Origin: Lachnospiraceae bacterium
Lineage (GTDB): Bacteria > Bacillota > Clostridia > Lachnospirales > Lachnospiraceae
NCBI GenBank assembly: GCA_024690605.1
Contig: JAILOV010000038.1
Span: forward strand, 52,944 to 116,943
Direction: 5' to 3'
DNA length: 64,000 nt
Made by a program: the position numbers and the translations under genes. The notes under the pieces are model-generated. The model worked only from the letters and a program-made list of their open reading frames with translations. It searched no databases and was not told the origin of the DNA. This document shows, one piece after another, positions 1 through 9,143 of this stretch (within the stretch, counting starts at the first letter, position 1; the number at the start of each line of letters is the position of its first letter).

Positions 1-258
1 GGACTGGGCTTTGACAAGTCGCTTCTGTACAAGAACATGGTCGCGGCGGAAGCGGACTGGCTCTATGGCCTTGAGGAGTGGGCGGACATCTTCTCCGAGG
101 AGGAGAGGAAGGAGCTTTACAAGGAACAGAAGGCATCCCGCACGGTGCGCAAGGCGGTCAAGGTCTATCCCAACGATCCCTGCCCCTGCGGCAGCGGCAA
201 AAAATACAAGAAATGTCACGGCAGGGCGGGCTCGAACCGTTTCGAGGAGAACGCCTGA
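1..258 (+). CDS. SEC-C zinc-binding motif protein, C-terminal part
   Basis: The reading frame is open from the first base of the window, so the start lies upstream. About 85 residues are visible. The last third carries a textbook SEC-C motif, [18 protein letters not shown], in which three Cys and one His bind zinc; this module also ends SecA and occurs in many small proteins of unknown role. The preceding stretch is acidic and helical ([20 protein letters not shown]). The stop is 28 nt before thrS. It could be the tail of a SecA-like protein, but the linker before the motif does not look like SecA, so a stand-alone SEC-C protein is more likely. The function cannot be told from this fragment. 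Confidence 0.75.
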   Translation, partial: GLGFDKSLLYKNMVAAEADWLYGLEEWADIFSEEERKELYKEQKASRTVRKAVKVYPNDPCPCGSGKKYKKCHGRAGSNRFEENA

Positions 259-286
259 GCAACCAGAGATAACAGGAGCATCGGTT

Positions 287-2176
287 ATGGATAAGGAACA
301 GTTTTTGGAGGTTTACCGTCACTCACTGGCACACATTCTGGCCAAGGCGGTGATCGAAATCTATGGTAAGGACGTGCAGTATGCGATCGGTCCGCAGATC
401 GAGGACGGCTGCTACTATGATTTTCTGATCCCGGCGTCTGTCACGGAAGCGGATTTCAAGGCGATCGAGGAGAAGATGCGGGAGATCATCAAGCGCCGTG
501 AGGGCTGGACCAGGCAAGAGGTGTCCCGTGACGAGGCGCTCGCGCTCTTTCAGGGGCAGCGGTTCAAGACGGAGCTTATTCAGGATCTGCCGGCGGACGA
601 GATCATCACGGTCTACCGCACGGGCGATGATTTCATCGACCTCTGCCGCGGACCGCACGTGGAGAATTCCCAGGAGCTGATGAATGTCGCCTACAAGGTG
701 CGCTCGGTTTCCGGTGCCTACTGGCGCGGCGACGAGAAGCGCGACAGCCTGCAGCGCATCTATCTCTATGCCTTCCCGTCCAAAGACGAGCTCAAGGAGC
801 ACTTGAAGCTCGTGCAGGAAGCGCTGGAGCGCGATCACAAGAAGATCGGCGCGGAGCTGTCTCTGTTCATGTTCGATGAGACGGCACCCGGCATGCCGTA
901 TTGGCTGCCCCGCGGCTGGAAGATGTACCAGGAGCTTCTGAAATATTCCAGAGAGATCCAGGAGCAGCACGGCTACACCGAGATCTCGGCGCCGCTGATC
1001 AACAACAAGAAGCTGTGGCTCATCAGCGGTCACTGGGCACATTATATCAACAACATGTTCATGGTGCCGGGGCTGGAGGGATGGCTTAAGGCCGATGCCG
1101 AGATCCCGGGCGTTGTGGACGATCCGCGTGCGCTGGAGGATGCCGGCGAAGCGGGCAGACCGGTCATGATCGGCAGACATTCCGTGGTCTACAACCGCGA
1201 GGCGGTCGACACGATGGCGGCCAAGCCCATGAACTGCCCGAACGCGATGATGACCTACAAGCGGACCGTTCATTCCTATAAGGAACTGCCGATCCGTTAC
1301 AGCGAATATGATGTCCTGCACCGCAAGGAGAAGTCCGGACAGATGAACGGTCTGTTCCGCGTGCAGGAATTCCGTCAGGATGATGATCACACCTTTGTCA
1401 TGGAGAGTCAGATCGAGGAGGAGATCGCCGACATCATTGCGATCGCGGATGAGATCTACGGCACCTTCGGTGTGACCTACCGCGCGGAGCTCTCGACCCG
1501 TCCCGAGGATTTCATGGGAGACATCGAGGTGTGGGATCGCGCGGAGGCGGCACTCAAGCGCATCCTCGACAAGAAATACGGCGAAGGCGGCTATGAGATC
1601 AACGAGGGAGACGGTGCGTTTTACGGTCCCAAGATCGACCTGCAGATCAAGGACGCGCTGGGCCGCGAATGGCAGTGCGGCACGGTGCAGCTCGACTTCC
1701 AGCTGCCGCACAATTTCGGCCTGACCTATCAGGACAAGGACGGCACCATGCGGATGCCGGTGGTCATCCATCGCGCCATTTACGGCTCGCTGGAGCGCTT
1801 TATCGGTATCATCATCGAGAATTTCAAAGGGGCATTTCCTTTCTGGCTCTCTCCGTATCAGGTGGGGATCGTGCCGATCAGGCCGGAGCACAATGACTAT
1901 GCCAGACAGGTGGAGCAGGCGCTTTCCGTTTTCGGCGTGCGCGTGGAGACGGATTATTCCGACAGCAACATGAAGGAAAAGATCAAGCGCTTCAAGACGA
2001 TGAAGGATCCGTACATCCTGGTGCTGGGAGACAAGGAGGCGGAGGGGCAGACGGTTTCCGTCAATGTGCGCGGCTCCAACAAGCAGCTGCAGGGCATCCC
2101 CATCGACCGGTTTGTTTCCATGTGTTCCAGGCAGATCAGGGAGCACAGTCTGGAGCTGATCGACAGCGCGGAGTGA
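287..2176 (+). CDS. thrS: Threonine-tRNA ligase lacking the TGS domain
   Basis: Class II synthetase charging tRNA-Thr, 629 residues. The ATG at 287 follows an AACAGGAG ribosome site; the frame is open further upstream but overlaps the SEC-C gene. The protein begins directly in the SAD editing domain (H12-S-L-A-H16 and the DLCRGPH motif near residue 118) and so lacks the roughly 60-residue TGS domain of standard ThrRS. The catalytic core shows MNCP near residue 318, RVQEFRQDDDH, and VIHRAIYGSLERF, which supply the Cys and His zinc ligands. The C-terminal anticodon-binding domain (VGIVPIRPEHNDYA) is intact. Between NMFM and KPMNCP there are about 53 residues instead of about 14, an insertion next to motif 2. 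No T-box leader is possible in the 28-nt gap. Confidence 0.95.
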   Translation: MDKEQFLEVYRHSLAHILAKAVIEIYGKDVQYAIGPQIEDGCYYDFLIPASVTEADFKAIEEKMREIIKRREGWTRQEVSRDEALALFQGQRFKTELIQDLPADEIITVYRTGDDFIDLCRGPHVENSQELMNVAYKVRSVSGAYWRGDEKRDSLQRIYLYAFPSKDELKEHLKLVQEALERDHKKIGAELSLFMFDETAPGMPYWLPRGWKMYQELLKYSREIQEQHGYTEISAPLINNKKLWLISGHWAHYINNMFMVPGLEGWLKADAEIPGVVDDPRALEDAGEAGRPVMIGRHSVVYNREAVDTMAAKPMNCPNAMMTYKRTVHSYKELPIRYSEYDVLHRKEKSGQMNGLFRVQEFRQDDDHTFVMESQIEEEIADIIAIADEIYGTFGVTYRAELSTRPEDFMGDIEVWDRAEAALKRILDKKYGEGGYEINEGDGAFYGPKIDLQIKDALGREWQCGTVQLDFQLPHNFGLTYQDKDGTMRMPVVIHRAIYGSLERFIGIIIENFKGAFPFWLSPYQVGIVPIRPEHNDYARQVEQALSVFGVRVETDYSDSNMKEKIKRFKTMKDPYILVLGDKEAEGQTVSVNVRGSNKQLQGIPIDRFVSMCSRQIREHSLELIDSAE

Positions 2177-2178
2177 CC

Positions 2179-2868
2179 GTGAAGAACGGACGAAACATAC
2201 GAGACCTGAGGACAAGGTGCGGTGCGGCGTTTGCCGCACTTACACTTTGTTTTCTTGTGCCCGCGGGATCGGCACATGCGAAGGCGGTGCTGGAACCGAC
2301 GGATGAGACGGTTTATCCGACACAGTCCATCGGTGTTCTTCCCGAAAAGAACGCCAAACTGCCGGACGCTTCCTCGTTTTCCGTGACACTGCCCGAGGAA
2401 TTCCTGCCGGACGCGACGCCGGGCCGCTATGTCTGCAGACGCTGGCCGCTGGATGCCGCCAACATCACCGTGGAGGTCACGGTCCTCTCGGAGGAACCGA
2501 AATATACCAACGCGGAAAAACGGGAGATGGAGGCGCGGGGCGAGAAGGTGCAGCGCGTTGTCAGGGATTACACGGATCTGACTGCCGCGGTGTTCGAAGA
2601 GGCGGCCAACGCGGCGCTTTCCGACGGCCTTTCGTTCAAAGTGAAATCCTTTGTGCACACGACGACCAGACGGGCGTCCGACGGCGTAAGTTTTCCGGGA
2701 TTCCGTATCGGCGCGGAACTCTCGGGCGGTCTGAAGCCGGTCACGGAGGAGATCCATATCGTGCTTTCGGATGACAGGATCTTTACGGTCACCTATGCGC
2801 AGGCATCGGACGATGAGTTTGACGAACTGTTCAAGAAGAGCGCGGCGACCATAACGGTTTACGAATGA
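2179..2868 (+). CDS. Predicted secreted protein of unknown function
   Basis: A GTG at 2179, two bases after the thrS stop, is the best start: GGAG lies just upstream inside thrS and it yields a clean signal peptide (basic N-terminus, core AALTLCFLVPAGSAHA, likely cleavage after AHA). An upstream ATG would bury this signal. The mature part, about 195 residues, is a mix of strand-forming and charged segments without a motif I recognise; the pattern suggests a single alpha/beta lipid- or ligand-binding domain. It sits 9 nt before trkA and is probably cotranscribed with thrS and the Trk genes. No Cys follows the signal, so it is not a lipoprotein. Confidence 0.7.
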   Translation: MKNGRNIRDLRTRCGAAFAALTLCFLVPAGSAHAKAVLEPTDETVYPTQSIGVLPEKNAKLPDASSFSVTLPEEFLPDATPGRYVCRRWPLDAANITVEVTVLSEEPKYTNAEKREMEARGEKVQRVVRDYTDLTAAVFEEAANAALSDGLSFKVKSFVHTTTRRASDGVSFPGFRIGAELSGGLKPVTEEIHIVLSDDRIFTVTYAQASDDEFDELFKKSAATITVYE

Positions 2869-2877
2869 GGTAGGGTT

Positions 2878-4227
2878 ATGCAGATCATCATTGTGGGATG
2901 CGGCAATGTCGGCGGGACGCTGGTGCGTCTGCTGCTTGCGGAGGGACACAGCATCACCGTGATCGACACGGAAGAGGATGTCATCGCCGGTGTCGAGGGA
3001 AGCCTCGACTGCATGGGGGTCGTCGGTAACGGCGCCAGCTTTCAGGTGCAGCGTGAGGCGGGCATCGAGCACGCGGATCTTCTGATCGCCGTGACTTCCA
3101 GCGATGAGCGCAATCTCCTGTGCTGCCTGATCGCCAAAAAGGCGGGCAACTGTCACACGATCGCCCGCGTGCGCGATCCGATCTACAAGCGGGAGATCGG
3201 CTACATCAAGGAGGAACTGGGCCTCTCCATGGTGATCAATCCCGAAGAGGCGGCGGCCAATGAAGCCGCACGTCTCCTGAAGTTCCCTTCGGCGAGCGCG
3301 ATCGAGACCTTTGCCAAGGGGCGTGCCGAACTGGTGCGCATGAAACTGGGCGCGGATTCCGCACTTGCGGGCAGAGCGCTCATGGAGCTTCCGGGGGATC
3401 TGCTCTCCAGGGTCCTGGTCGGCATCGTCCAGCGGGGCGACGAGGTGTTCATTCCGAACGGCCGATCCGTCCTGCAGGAGGGCGATGAGGTCTGCTTTAT
3501 CGGTGCGCAGAAGAGCATGCTGCGCTTCTTCAAGCGTCTCGGTCTGCCGACCACGCGCGTCAAATCCGCGTTTATCATCGGCTGCGGCGACACGGGCTAT
3601 TATCTTGCCGAGCAGCTCCTGACCATGGGGATCGGCGTCAAGGTCTTCGAAAAGGACAGGGAGCGCTGCGAGGAACTCTCCGATCTGCTTCCCGACGCGC
3701 TCATCATCAACGGAGACGGGACGGAAAAGGAACTGCTCCTGGAAGAAGGGCTGACCAATGCCGAGGCCTTTGTCGCGCTCACCAATCTGGATGAAGAGAA
3801 CATCATGCTCTCCATGTACGCGAAGAGCGTCTCGAACGCGAAGCGCATCACGCGCGTCCACCGCGTTTCCTATGATGAGATCATCGGCGCGATGGATCTG
3901 GGGAGCATCCTCTATCCGCGCAACATCACGGCCAACCGCATCATGCGCTATGTCCGCGGCATGGCGGGAGCCGGCGAGGGGCTGGAATCCCTGTACCGCA
4001 TCGCGGACGGCAGGGTCGAGGTTGCCGAGTTCCGCGTGCAGGACGACACCGCTGTACGCGGCAAAAAACTCATGGAAATGAAGCTGAAGCCCGGCGTGCT
4101 GATCGCCTGCATCATCCGCGGGACGGAGATCATCATCCCCGGCGGCCGCGACGAGATCAGGCTGCATGATAGTGTGATCCTGGTGACAACGGTCAGCATC
4201 CGGGGCATTGGAGATATGATGGCATGA
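2878..4227 (+). CDS. trkA: Trk potassium uptake regulatory subunit TrkA
   Basis: Cytoplasmic gating ring of the Trk K+ channel, 449 residues. Two tandem RCK units are visible: Rossmann motifs VGCGNVGG at the N-terminus and IIGCGDTGYY near residue 233, each followed by a TrkA-C domain (VGIVQRGDEVFIPNG and the corresponding segment near the C-terminus). Such proteins bind NAD(H) or ATP/ADP to open or close TrkH. A GAGGTAGGG ribosome site precedes the ATG. The stop codon overlaps the trkH start in an ATGA arrangement, which indicates translational coupling. Confidence 0.93.
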   Translation: MQIIIVGCGNVGGTLVRLLLAEGHSITVIDTEEDVIAGVEGSLDCMGVVGNGASFQVQREAGIEHADLLIAVTSSDERNLLCCLIAKKAGNCHTIARVRDPIYKREIGYIKEELGLSMVINPEEAAANEAARLLKFPSASAIETFAKGRAELVRMKLGADSALAGRALMELPGDLLSRVLVGIVQRGDEVFIPNGRSVLQEGDEVCFIGAQKSMLRFFKRLGLPTTRVKSAFIIGCGDTGYYLAEQLLTMGIGVKVFEKDRERCEELSDLLPDALIINGDGTEKELLLEEGLTNAEAFVALTNLDEENIMLSMYAKSVSNAKRITRVHRVSYDEIIGAMDLGSILYPRNITANRIMRYVRGMAGAGEGLESLYRIADGRVEVAEFRVQDDTAVRGKKLMEMKLKPGVLIACIIRGTEIIIPGGRDEIRLHDSVILVTTVSIRGIGDMMA

Positions 4228-5678
4228 ATTTCGGTTTTCTTCGATTTCTGACCGGACGCCTGCTCATGGTGACCGGGGCGCTGCTGCTCCTGCCGGTGGT
4301 TGTCGCGGCGATCTATCGCGAATGGGCTCCCGGCGGGGTGTTTATCGCGATCGCCGCCTGCGCGGCGGGGATCGGCGCGCTCCTTTCCTGGAAAAAGCCG
4401 GAAAGAAAGGAATTCTACGCCCGTGAGGGGTTTGTTGCGACGAGCCTCTCCTGGATCGTCATGAGTCTTGTGGGGTGCCTCCCCTTCATTTTCACGGGAG
4501 CCATTCCCGATCCGATCGACGCGCTCTTTGAAACGGTCTCCGGCTTCACGACGACCGGAGGGAGCATCCTCAGAACGGTCGAGGGGGAATATATGTACCG
4601 TTGCGTCCAGTTCTGGCGCTGCTTCACGCACTGGATCGGCGGCATGGGCGTGCTGGTCTTCATCCTCGCGATCCTGCCCATGGCGGACGGCTATGGCATA
4701 CATCTGATGCGCGCGGAGAGCCCGGGGCCGACGGCTTCCAAGCTCGTTCCGAAGCTCGGCAGCACAGCCAAGATCCTGTATCTGATCTACATCTTCTTTA
4801 CGGTGGCGGAGTCGATCCTGCTCATGATCACGGGGATGCCGGTCTATGACAGCATCACGATCACCTTTTCCACCGTGGGAACGGGCGGCTTCGGCGTCAG
4901 GGACGGGGGGATCGGCATCTATCCCGTCGCGTCGCAGGTCGTCATCACGGTCTTCATGATCCTCTGCAGCATCAACTTCAACGCCTGGTATCTGATCTTC
5001 ATCGGACAGGGACGCAAGGTGTGGAAGGTCGAGGAGATCCGCGTTTATCTGCTCATGGTCTTCGGATCGGCGCTGTGCATCACGACCAATATCCTCTCCC
5101 AGGAGAGGCTGTCCGTGCCGCTCACCTTTCACCATGCGCTCTTCAATGTGGCGTCGATCACTTCGACGACGGGGTTTGCCACGCTGGACTTTAACACCTG
5201 GCCGGAATTTTCGCGGATGCTGCTCGCGATCCTCACGTTCATCGGTGCGTGCGCGGGTTCGACAGGCGGCGGTTTCAAAGTCTCCAGACTGATCATTCTG
5301 TTAAAGAGTGCCGCCAATGAGCTGGTGTTCGTGACGCACAGGAAGAGCGTGCGGCGTGTGCACGTGGACGGCAAGAGTCTGGATTCGCAGACGGTCAAGT
5401 CCGTCGCCGCCTATGCAACGCTCTATGCGACGGTCTTTTTCGTGTCGACGATCCTCATTGCGGTCAACGGCTTTGATTTCACGACCAATGTCGCCGCGGT
5501 CGCCGCGACGTTAAATAACGTGGGACCGGGACTCAATGTCGTCGGGCCGTCGGGAAACTATGCAAGCTTTTCCGCGTTTTCCAAGCTGGTGTTCATTTTT
5601 GACATGCTGGCGGGAAGACTGGAACTGCTGCCGCTCCTCATCCTGTTCAAGCCGGCGACATGGCGCCGCAACGCCTGA
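4224..5678 (+). CDS. trkH: Trk potassium uptake channel subunit TrkH
   Basis: Membrane K+ channel of the SKT superfamily, 484 residues, with four membrane-pore-membrane repeats. The selectivity-filter segments are visible in order: GFTTTGGS (about residue 107), STVGTGGFG (about 214), TSTTGFAT (about 312) and NVGPGLN (about 431). It overlaps trkA by four bases. It is followed by only 9 nt before the convergent TraX-like gene, and I see no intrinsic terminator there. Confidence 0.93.
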   Translation: MNFGFLRFLTGRLLMVTGALLLLPVVVAAIYREWAPGGVFIAIAACAAGIGALLSWKKPERKEFYAREGFVATSLSWIVMSLVGCLPFIFTGAIPDPIDALFETVSGFTTTGGSILRTVEGEYMYRCVQFWRCFTHWIGGMGVLVFILAILPMADGYGIHLMRAESPGPTASKLVPKLGSTAKILYLIYIFFTVAESILLMITGMPVYDSITITFSTVGTGGFGVRDGGIGIYPVASQVVITVFMILCSINFNAWYLIFIGQGRKVWKVEEIRVYLLMVFGSALCITTNILSQERLSVPLTFHHALFNVASITSTTGFATLDFNTWPEFSRMLLAILTFIGACAGSTGGGFKVSRLIILLKSAANELVFVTHRKSVRRVHVDGKSLDSQTVKSVAAYATLYATVFFVSTILIAVNGFDFTTNVAAVAATLNNVGPGLNVVGPSGNYASFSAFSKLVFIFDMLAGRLELLPLLILFKPATWRRNA

Positions 5679-5687
5679 GAGGGGAGA

Positions 5688-6551
5688 TCAGAGAAGACTC
5701 CCGATCCACAGCGCACGGAGCAGGAAATAAAGGAACAGGTGCGCCGGGTAGAAGATGTAGAAGAAATACTTGGCCGCCGCGCCCCTGCCGAGAAATCCCC
5801 GTTTACCGTTGTAGAAGGGGATGAGCAGGAAGGCCGGGAATCCCCACATCTCAAGATTCAGGCGGGTGAGGACATAGTAACCGGCCCCCGAAGCGGCGAG
5901 GCGGATCGGGTGGAGGAAATAGAAGCACAGGATCAGCAGGACGCCGATCCCGCCATAGTCGGTGTGCATCCGCTCGGCGAGCTGATAGGCGGCAAAGGAC
6001 ACCGGGGCGGCGGCGAGGACGGTCACCGGGCCGACACCGAAACGCCTGCGGAAGGCATCGATCACGAGGGCGGCGGCGAGGCCGATGGCAAGGGTGAAGA
6101 AGACATTCTGGTTCTCGAACAGGGTGTCCCTGTTCTCCGCAAGGATCTGCATAATGTTGATGGAAGCCGGATCGGAGAGATAGTCCGGCACGGCCAGATC
6201 GAACGGGATCTCCGAGAGCAGGGCGAAAAAAGTGAGGCTCCCGAGATAGCGCAGACGGTTGCGCGTGTGCAGCAGTCCCTCGATGAGCAGGAAACAGTAG
6301 ATCGGGAAAGCCGTCCGGCCGATCCCGCGCAGGACGCGGTAAATGGAGTAAACGCGGTCAAAATCCATGCCGGCCGGGAACACGTGGGTCACCAGCATAT
6401 AGTAGAGGATGGATGCGGAAAAATGATCGATCGCCATGGTGATGACGGCGATGATCTTTAAGACGCTCCCGCTGAACAGTCCCGGAAGCGGCAGGACCGG
6501 CGGGAACAGAAAATCTCCGGCTTTTGATTCTTCTGATGACGGATTCTGCAT
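5688..6551 (-). CDS. TraX family membrane protein
   Basis: Polytopic membrane protein of 287 residues with around eight hydrophobic helices. The segment LKIIAVITMAIDHFSA, the acyltransferase-like pattern FPIYCFLLIEGLLHTRN and the C-terminal FYNGKRG...KYFFYIFYPAHL are typical of the TraX family. The founding member N-acetylates F-pilin; the many chromosomal homologues in Clostridia are thought to be membrane acyltransferases of unknown target. No conjugation gene is nearby, so a pilin role is not implied here. Its start lies only 31 nt from the divergent MBL gene, and I see no strong ribosome site ahead of the ATG at 6551. Confidence 0.8.
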   Translation of the reverse strand: MQNPSSEESKAGDFLFPPVLPLPGLFSGSVLKIIAVITMAIDHFSASILYYMLVTHVFPAGMDFDRVYSIYRVLRGIGRTAFPIYCFLLIEGLLHTRNRLRYLGSLTFFALLSEIPFDLAVPDYLSDPASINIMQILAENRDTLFENQNVFFTLAIGLAAALVIDAFRRRFGVGPVTVLAAAPVSFAAYQLAERMHTDYGGIGVLLILCFYFLHPIRLAASGAGYYVLTRLNLEMWGFPAFLLIPFYNGKRGFLGRGAAAKYFFYIFYPAHLFLYFLLRALWIGSLL

Positions 6552-6585
6552 GATAGGATAAATAATACCTTACAGGAGGGCGATG

Positions 6586-8214
6586 ATGCAACTGACATTT
6601 ATCGGTGCCGATCATGAGGTGACGGGGAGCTGCCACTGCCTGGAGATCGCCGGCAGGCATATCCTCGTCGATTATGGCATGGAGCAGGGCCGGGACAGCT
6701 TTGAGAACGCGCCGCTGCCCGTGTCCGCCGCGAAGATCGATTTCGTGTTTCTCACACACGCGCACATCGATCACTCGGGACTCCTGCCGCAGCTTGCCGC
6801 ACAGGGCTTCGCGGGCAAGATCTTCGCGACGGCCGCGACCTGCGATCTCTGCGATATCATGCTCCGGGATTCGGCGCACATCCAGGCGCAGGAATCCGAA
6901 TGGCGAAGCCGCAAGGGAAAGCGGAACAAAGAGATCGAAGCGGCGTCGCCGCAGTATCTCATGGAAGATGTGCTCGCTGTCCTCAAACGCTTTGTTCCCT
7001 GCGACTATGACGAGGAGATCGAGGTCTGGCGCGATGAGGACGGCGCGGGGGAGATCCGCATCCGCTTCACCGACATCGGACATCTCCTGGGGAGCGCCAG
7101 CATCGAGGTCTGGGCCCGTGAAGGGAGCCAGCGCCGCAAGTTCGTGTTCTCCGGTGACATCGGCAACGCGGATCAGCCGTTGCTCAGGGATCCGCAGCTG
7201 ACCGAGGAAGCTGACTATGTCATCATGGAATCAACCTACGGCGACCGGCTGCACAGCACGGAAAAGCCCGATGTGCAGCGCGATCTGGTCGAGGTGCTCA
7301 ACCGCACCTTTGCGCGCGGCGGCAATGTCGTGATCCCCTCCTTTGCGGTCGGGCGCACGCAGGAGCTGCTCTACTATCTGCGCCGCATCAAAAAGGAGAA
7401 GCTTGTCACGGCGGTCGATGATTTCCAGGTCTATGTGGACAGCCCGCTGGCGGTGGAGGCGACGGGGATCTTTCAGCGCAACCAGCAGGACTGCTATGAC
7501 GGCGACGCGCAGCAGCTTTTGAAGCAGGGGATCAATCCGCTGACATTTCCCGGTCTGAACCTGGCGATCACGCCGGATGAATCGCGGGCGATCAATTTTG
7601 TCGAGGATCCCTGCGTCATCCTGTCAGCCTCCGGCATGTGCGAGGCGGGCCGGATCAAGCATCATCTGAAGCACAATCTCTGGCGTGAGGAATCCACGAT
7701 CCTGTTTGTCGGCTATCAGTCCGTGGGAACGCTCGGACGCGCGATCGTCGACGGCGCGGAGCAGGTGAAACTCTTCGGTGAGGTGGTCGATGTCCGGGCC
7801 GAGATCGCCAAGATCATCGGGCTCTCCGGTCACGCGGACAGGGACGGTCTCATCCGCTGGCTGGACGGCTTCCGCGAGACGCCGAAGCGCGTGTTTGTTG
7901 TGCACGGAGAGGATACGGTCGCGGCGGGCTTTGCGGATCTGCTCAACAGGACAAAGGGGCAGCGCGCGGTCGCACCCTACAGCGGGTCGATCTTTGATCC
8001 CGTGGCTGACCGTTTCATTTATGAAGCAACGCCGATACCCGCAAAGAAGAAGGCGGCAAAGGCGGTATCCGATGTTTATGAGCGTCTGAAAGCGGCAGGC
8101 GCAAGGCTGATCGCCGTCATCGGCCGCAATCAGGGACTGGCCAACAAGGAGCTCGCAAAGTTTGCCGATCAGGTGACGGCGCTGTGCGACAAGTGGGATA
8201 ACAAAAGGGGATAA
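6586..8214 (+). CDS. MBL-fold RNA-processing nuclease (beta-CASP/RMMBL)
   Basis: A 542-residue metallo-beta-lactamase-fold hydrolase of the CPSF73/RNase J-like group. The metal-binding motif THAHIDHSG is near residue 57, the second ligand set includes FSGDIGN, the beta-CASP segment contains SFAVGRTQELLYYL, and the RMMBL domain carries GLSGHADRDGL near residue 412. Family members are RNases acting on mRNA or tRNA ends. Two start codons stand in tandem at 6583 and 6586; the AGGAGGG at 6574-6580 is better spaced for the second. The final 60 residues are a Lys-rich helical tail. It is followed 5 nt later by thyA, suggesting one transcript. Confidence 0.88.
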   Translation: MQLTFIGADHEVTGSCHCLEIAGRHILVDYGMEQGRDSFENAPLPVSAAKIDFVFLTHAHIDHSGLLPQLAAQGFAGKIFATAATCDLCDIMLRDSAHIQAQESEWRSRKGKRNKEIEAASPQYLMEDVLAVLKRFVPCDYDEEIEVWRDEDGAGEIRIRFTDIGHLLGSASIEVWAREGSQRRKFVFSGDIGNADQPLLRDPQLTEEADYVIMESTYGDRLHSTEKPDVQRDLVEVLNRTFARGGNVVIPSFAVGRTQELLYYLRRIKKEKLVTAVDDFQVYVDSPLAVEATGIFQRNQQDCYDGDAQQLLKQGINPLTFPGLNLAITPDESRAINFVEDPCVILSASGMCEAGRIKHHLKHNLWREESTILFVGYQSVGTLGRAIVDGAEQVKLFGEVVDVRAEIAKIIGLSGHADRDGLIRWLDGFRETPKRVFVVHGEDTVAAGFADLLNRTKGQRAVAPYSGSIFDPVADRFIYEATPIPAKKKAAKAVSDVYERLKAAGARLIAVIGRNQGLANKELAKFADQVTALCDKWDNKRG

Positions 8215-8219
8215 ACGAC

Positions 8220-9077
8220 ATGAGCTACGCTGACGAAGTATTCATCAACATGTGCAGGGATATTCTGGACAACGGCACTTCCACCGAGGGCGAAAAGGTG
8301 CGGCCGCACTGGGAGGACGGTGCGAGTGCCTACACGATCAAAAAATTCGGCGTCGTCAACCGCTACGATCTGCGAAAGGAATTCCCGATCCTGACGCTGC
8401 GTCCGACGGGCATCAAGAGCGCGACGGACGAAATGCTCTGGATCTGGCAGCGCAAATCCAACAATATCCACGATCTCAAGCCGAAGATCTGGGATGAGTG
8501 GGCGGATCCGGACGGATCGATCGGCAAAGCCTACGGTTATCAACTGGGTGTGAAGCATCAATATAAAGAAGGGATGTTCGATCAGGTCGACCGGGTGATC
8601 TGGGATCTGAAGAACAATCCGTTCTCGCGCCGGATCCTGACCAACATCTATGTGCATCAGGACCTGCATGAGATGAATCTTTATCCCTGCGCCTACAGCA
8701 TGACCTTTAACGTGACGGCGGAAAAGGACGACGCGGGGGAGGAGAAGCTGATCCTCAACGCGATCCTGAACCAGCGTTCGCAGGATGTGCTGGCGGCGAA
8801 CAACTGGAATGTCGTGCAGTATGCGGTCCTTGTCCACATGCTCGCGCAGACCTGTGGCATGGTCGCCGGGGAGCTGGTCCATGTGATCGCGGACGCGCAC
8901 ATCTATGACCGGCACGTCGACATCATCCGGGAACTGATCGCGCGGCCGGTGTTTCCGGCGCCGGTGTTCCGGCTGAACCCGGAAAAGACGGATTTTTATT
9001 CCTTCACACCGGAGGATGTCTCGCTGGAGAACTATCAGCACGGGGAGCAGATTAAAAAAATACCTATTGCTATTTAA
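8220..9077 (+). CDS. thyA: Thymidylate synthase (variant active-site clade)
   Basis: Folate-dependent dUMP methylation to dTMP, 285 residues. The catalytic Cys lies in NLYPCAYSMTFNVT and the nucleotide-binding segment in LNQRSQDVLAANNWNVVQYA; both follow the ThyA pattern but differ from the usual PPCH and QRSxDxxLGxPFN. The Asp/His/Tyr signature near the end is kept (HVIADAHIYDRHVD). I recall this variant from other Clostridia, so it is probably functional. There is no dihydrofolate reductase gene next to it. The start at 8220 follows the MBL gene stop by 5 nt with an AAAAGGGG ribosome site inside that gene. Confidence 0.88.
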   Translation: MSYADEVFINMCRDILDNGTSTEGEKVRPHWEDGASAYTIKKFGVVNRYDLRKEFPILTLRPTGIKSATDEMLWIWQRKSNNIHDLKPKIWDEWADPDGSIGKAYGYQLGVKHQYKEGMFDQVDRVIWDLKNNPFSRRILTNIYVHQDLHEMNLYPCAYSMTFNVTAEKDDAGEEKLILNAILNQRSQDVLAANNWNVVQYAVLVHMLAQTCGMVAGELVHVIADAHIYDRHVDIIRELIARPVFPAPVFRLNPEKTDFYSFTPEDVSLENYQHGEQIKKIPIAI

Positions 9078-9095
9078 TCGGACATTTGTTACAAT
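9067..9095 (+). promoter_or_regulatory. SigA-type promoter for the flavodoxin gene
   Basis: TTGCTA at 9067-9072, 17-nt spacer, TACAAT at 9090-9095. The -35 box overlaps the last codons of thyA. The expected start of transcription is about 40 nt before the flavodoxin ATG. Confidence 0.55.
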
Positions 9096-9143
9096 AACCT
9101 TTGTATTGCGTCGCAGGTGCGGCGTGATAACAGAGGGAAAGGA

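Noticed and set aside
258..287. T-box riboswitch ahead of thrS
   Set aside because: Only 28 bases lie between the upstream stop and the thrS start.
323..4167. Minus-strand open frames of 638 and 737 codons opposite thrS and trkA
   Set aside because: Shadow frames of well-identified plus-strand genes without family motifs or ribosome sites.
5688..6551. Evidence for a conjugative element based on the TraX-like gene
   Set aside because: TraX-like proteins are common on Clostridial chromosomes and no other transfer, integrase or att sequence is present.
8195..8215. ATAACAAAAGGGATAAA near the end of the MBL gene as a further copy of the 15-bp repeat
   Set aside because: Only the first ten bases agree and it encodes the normal C-terminus; likely chance.
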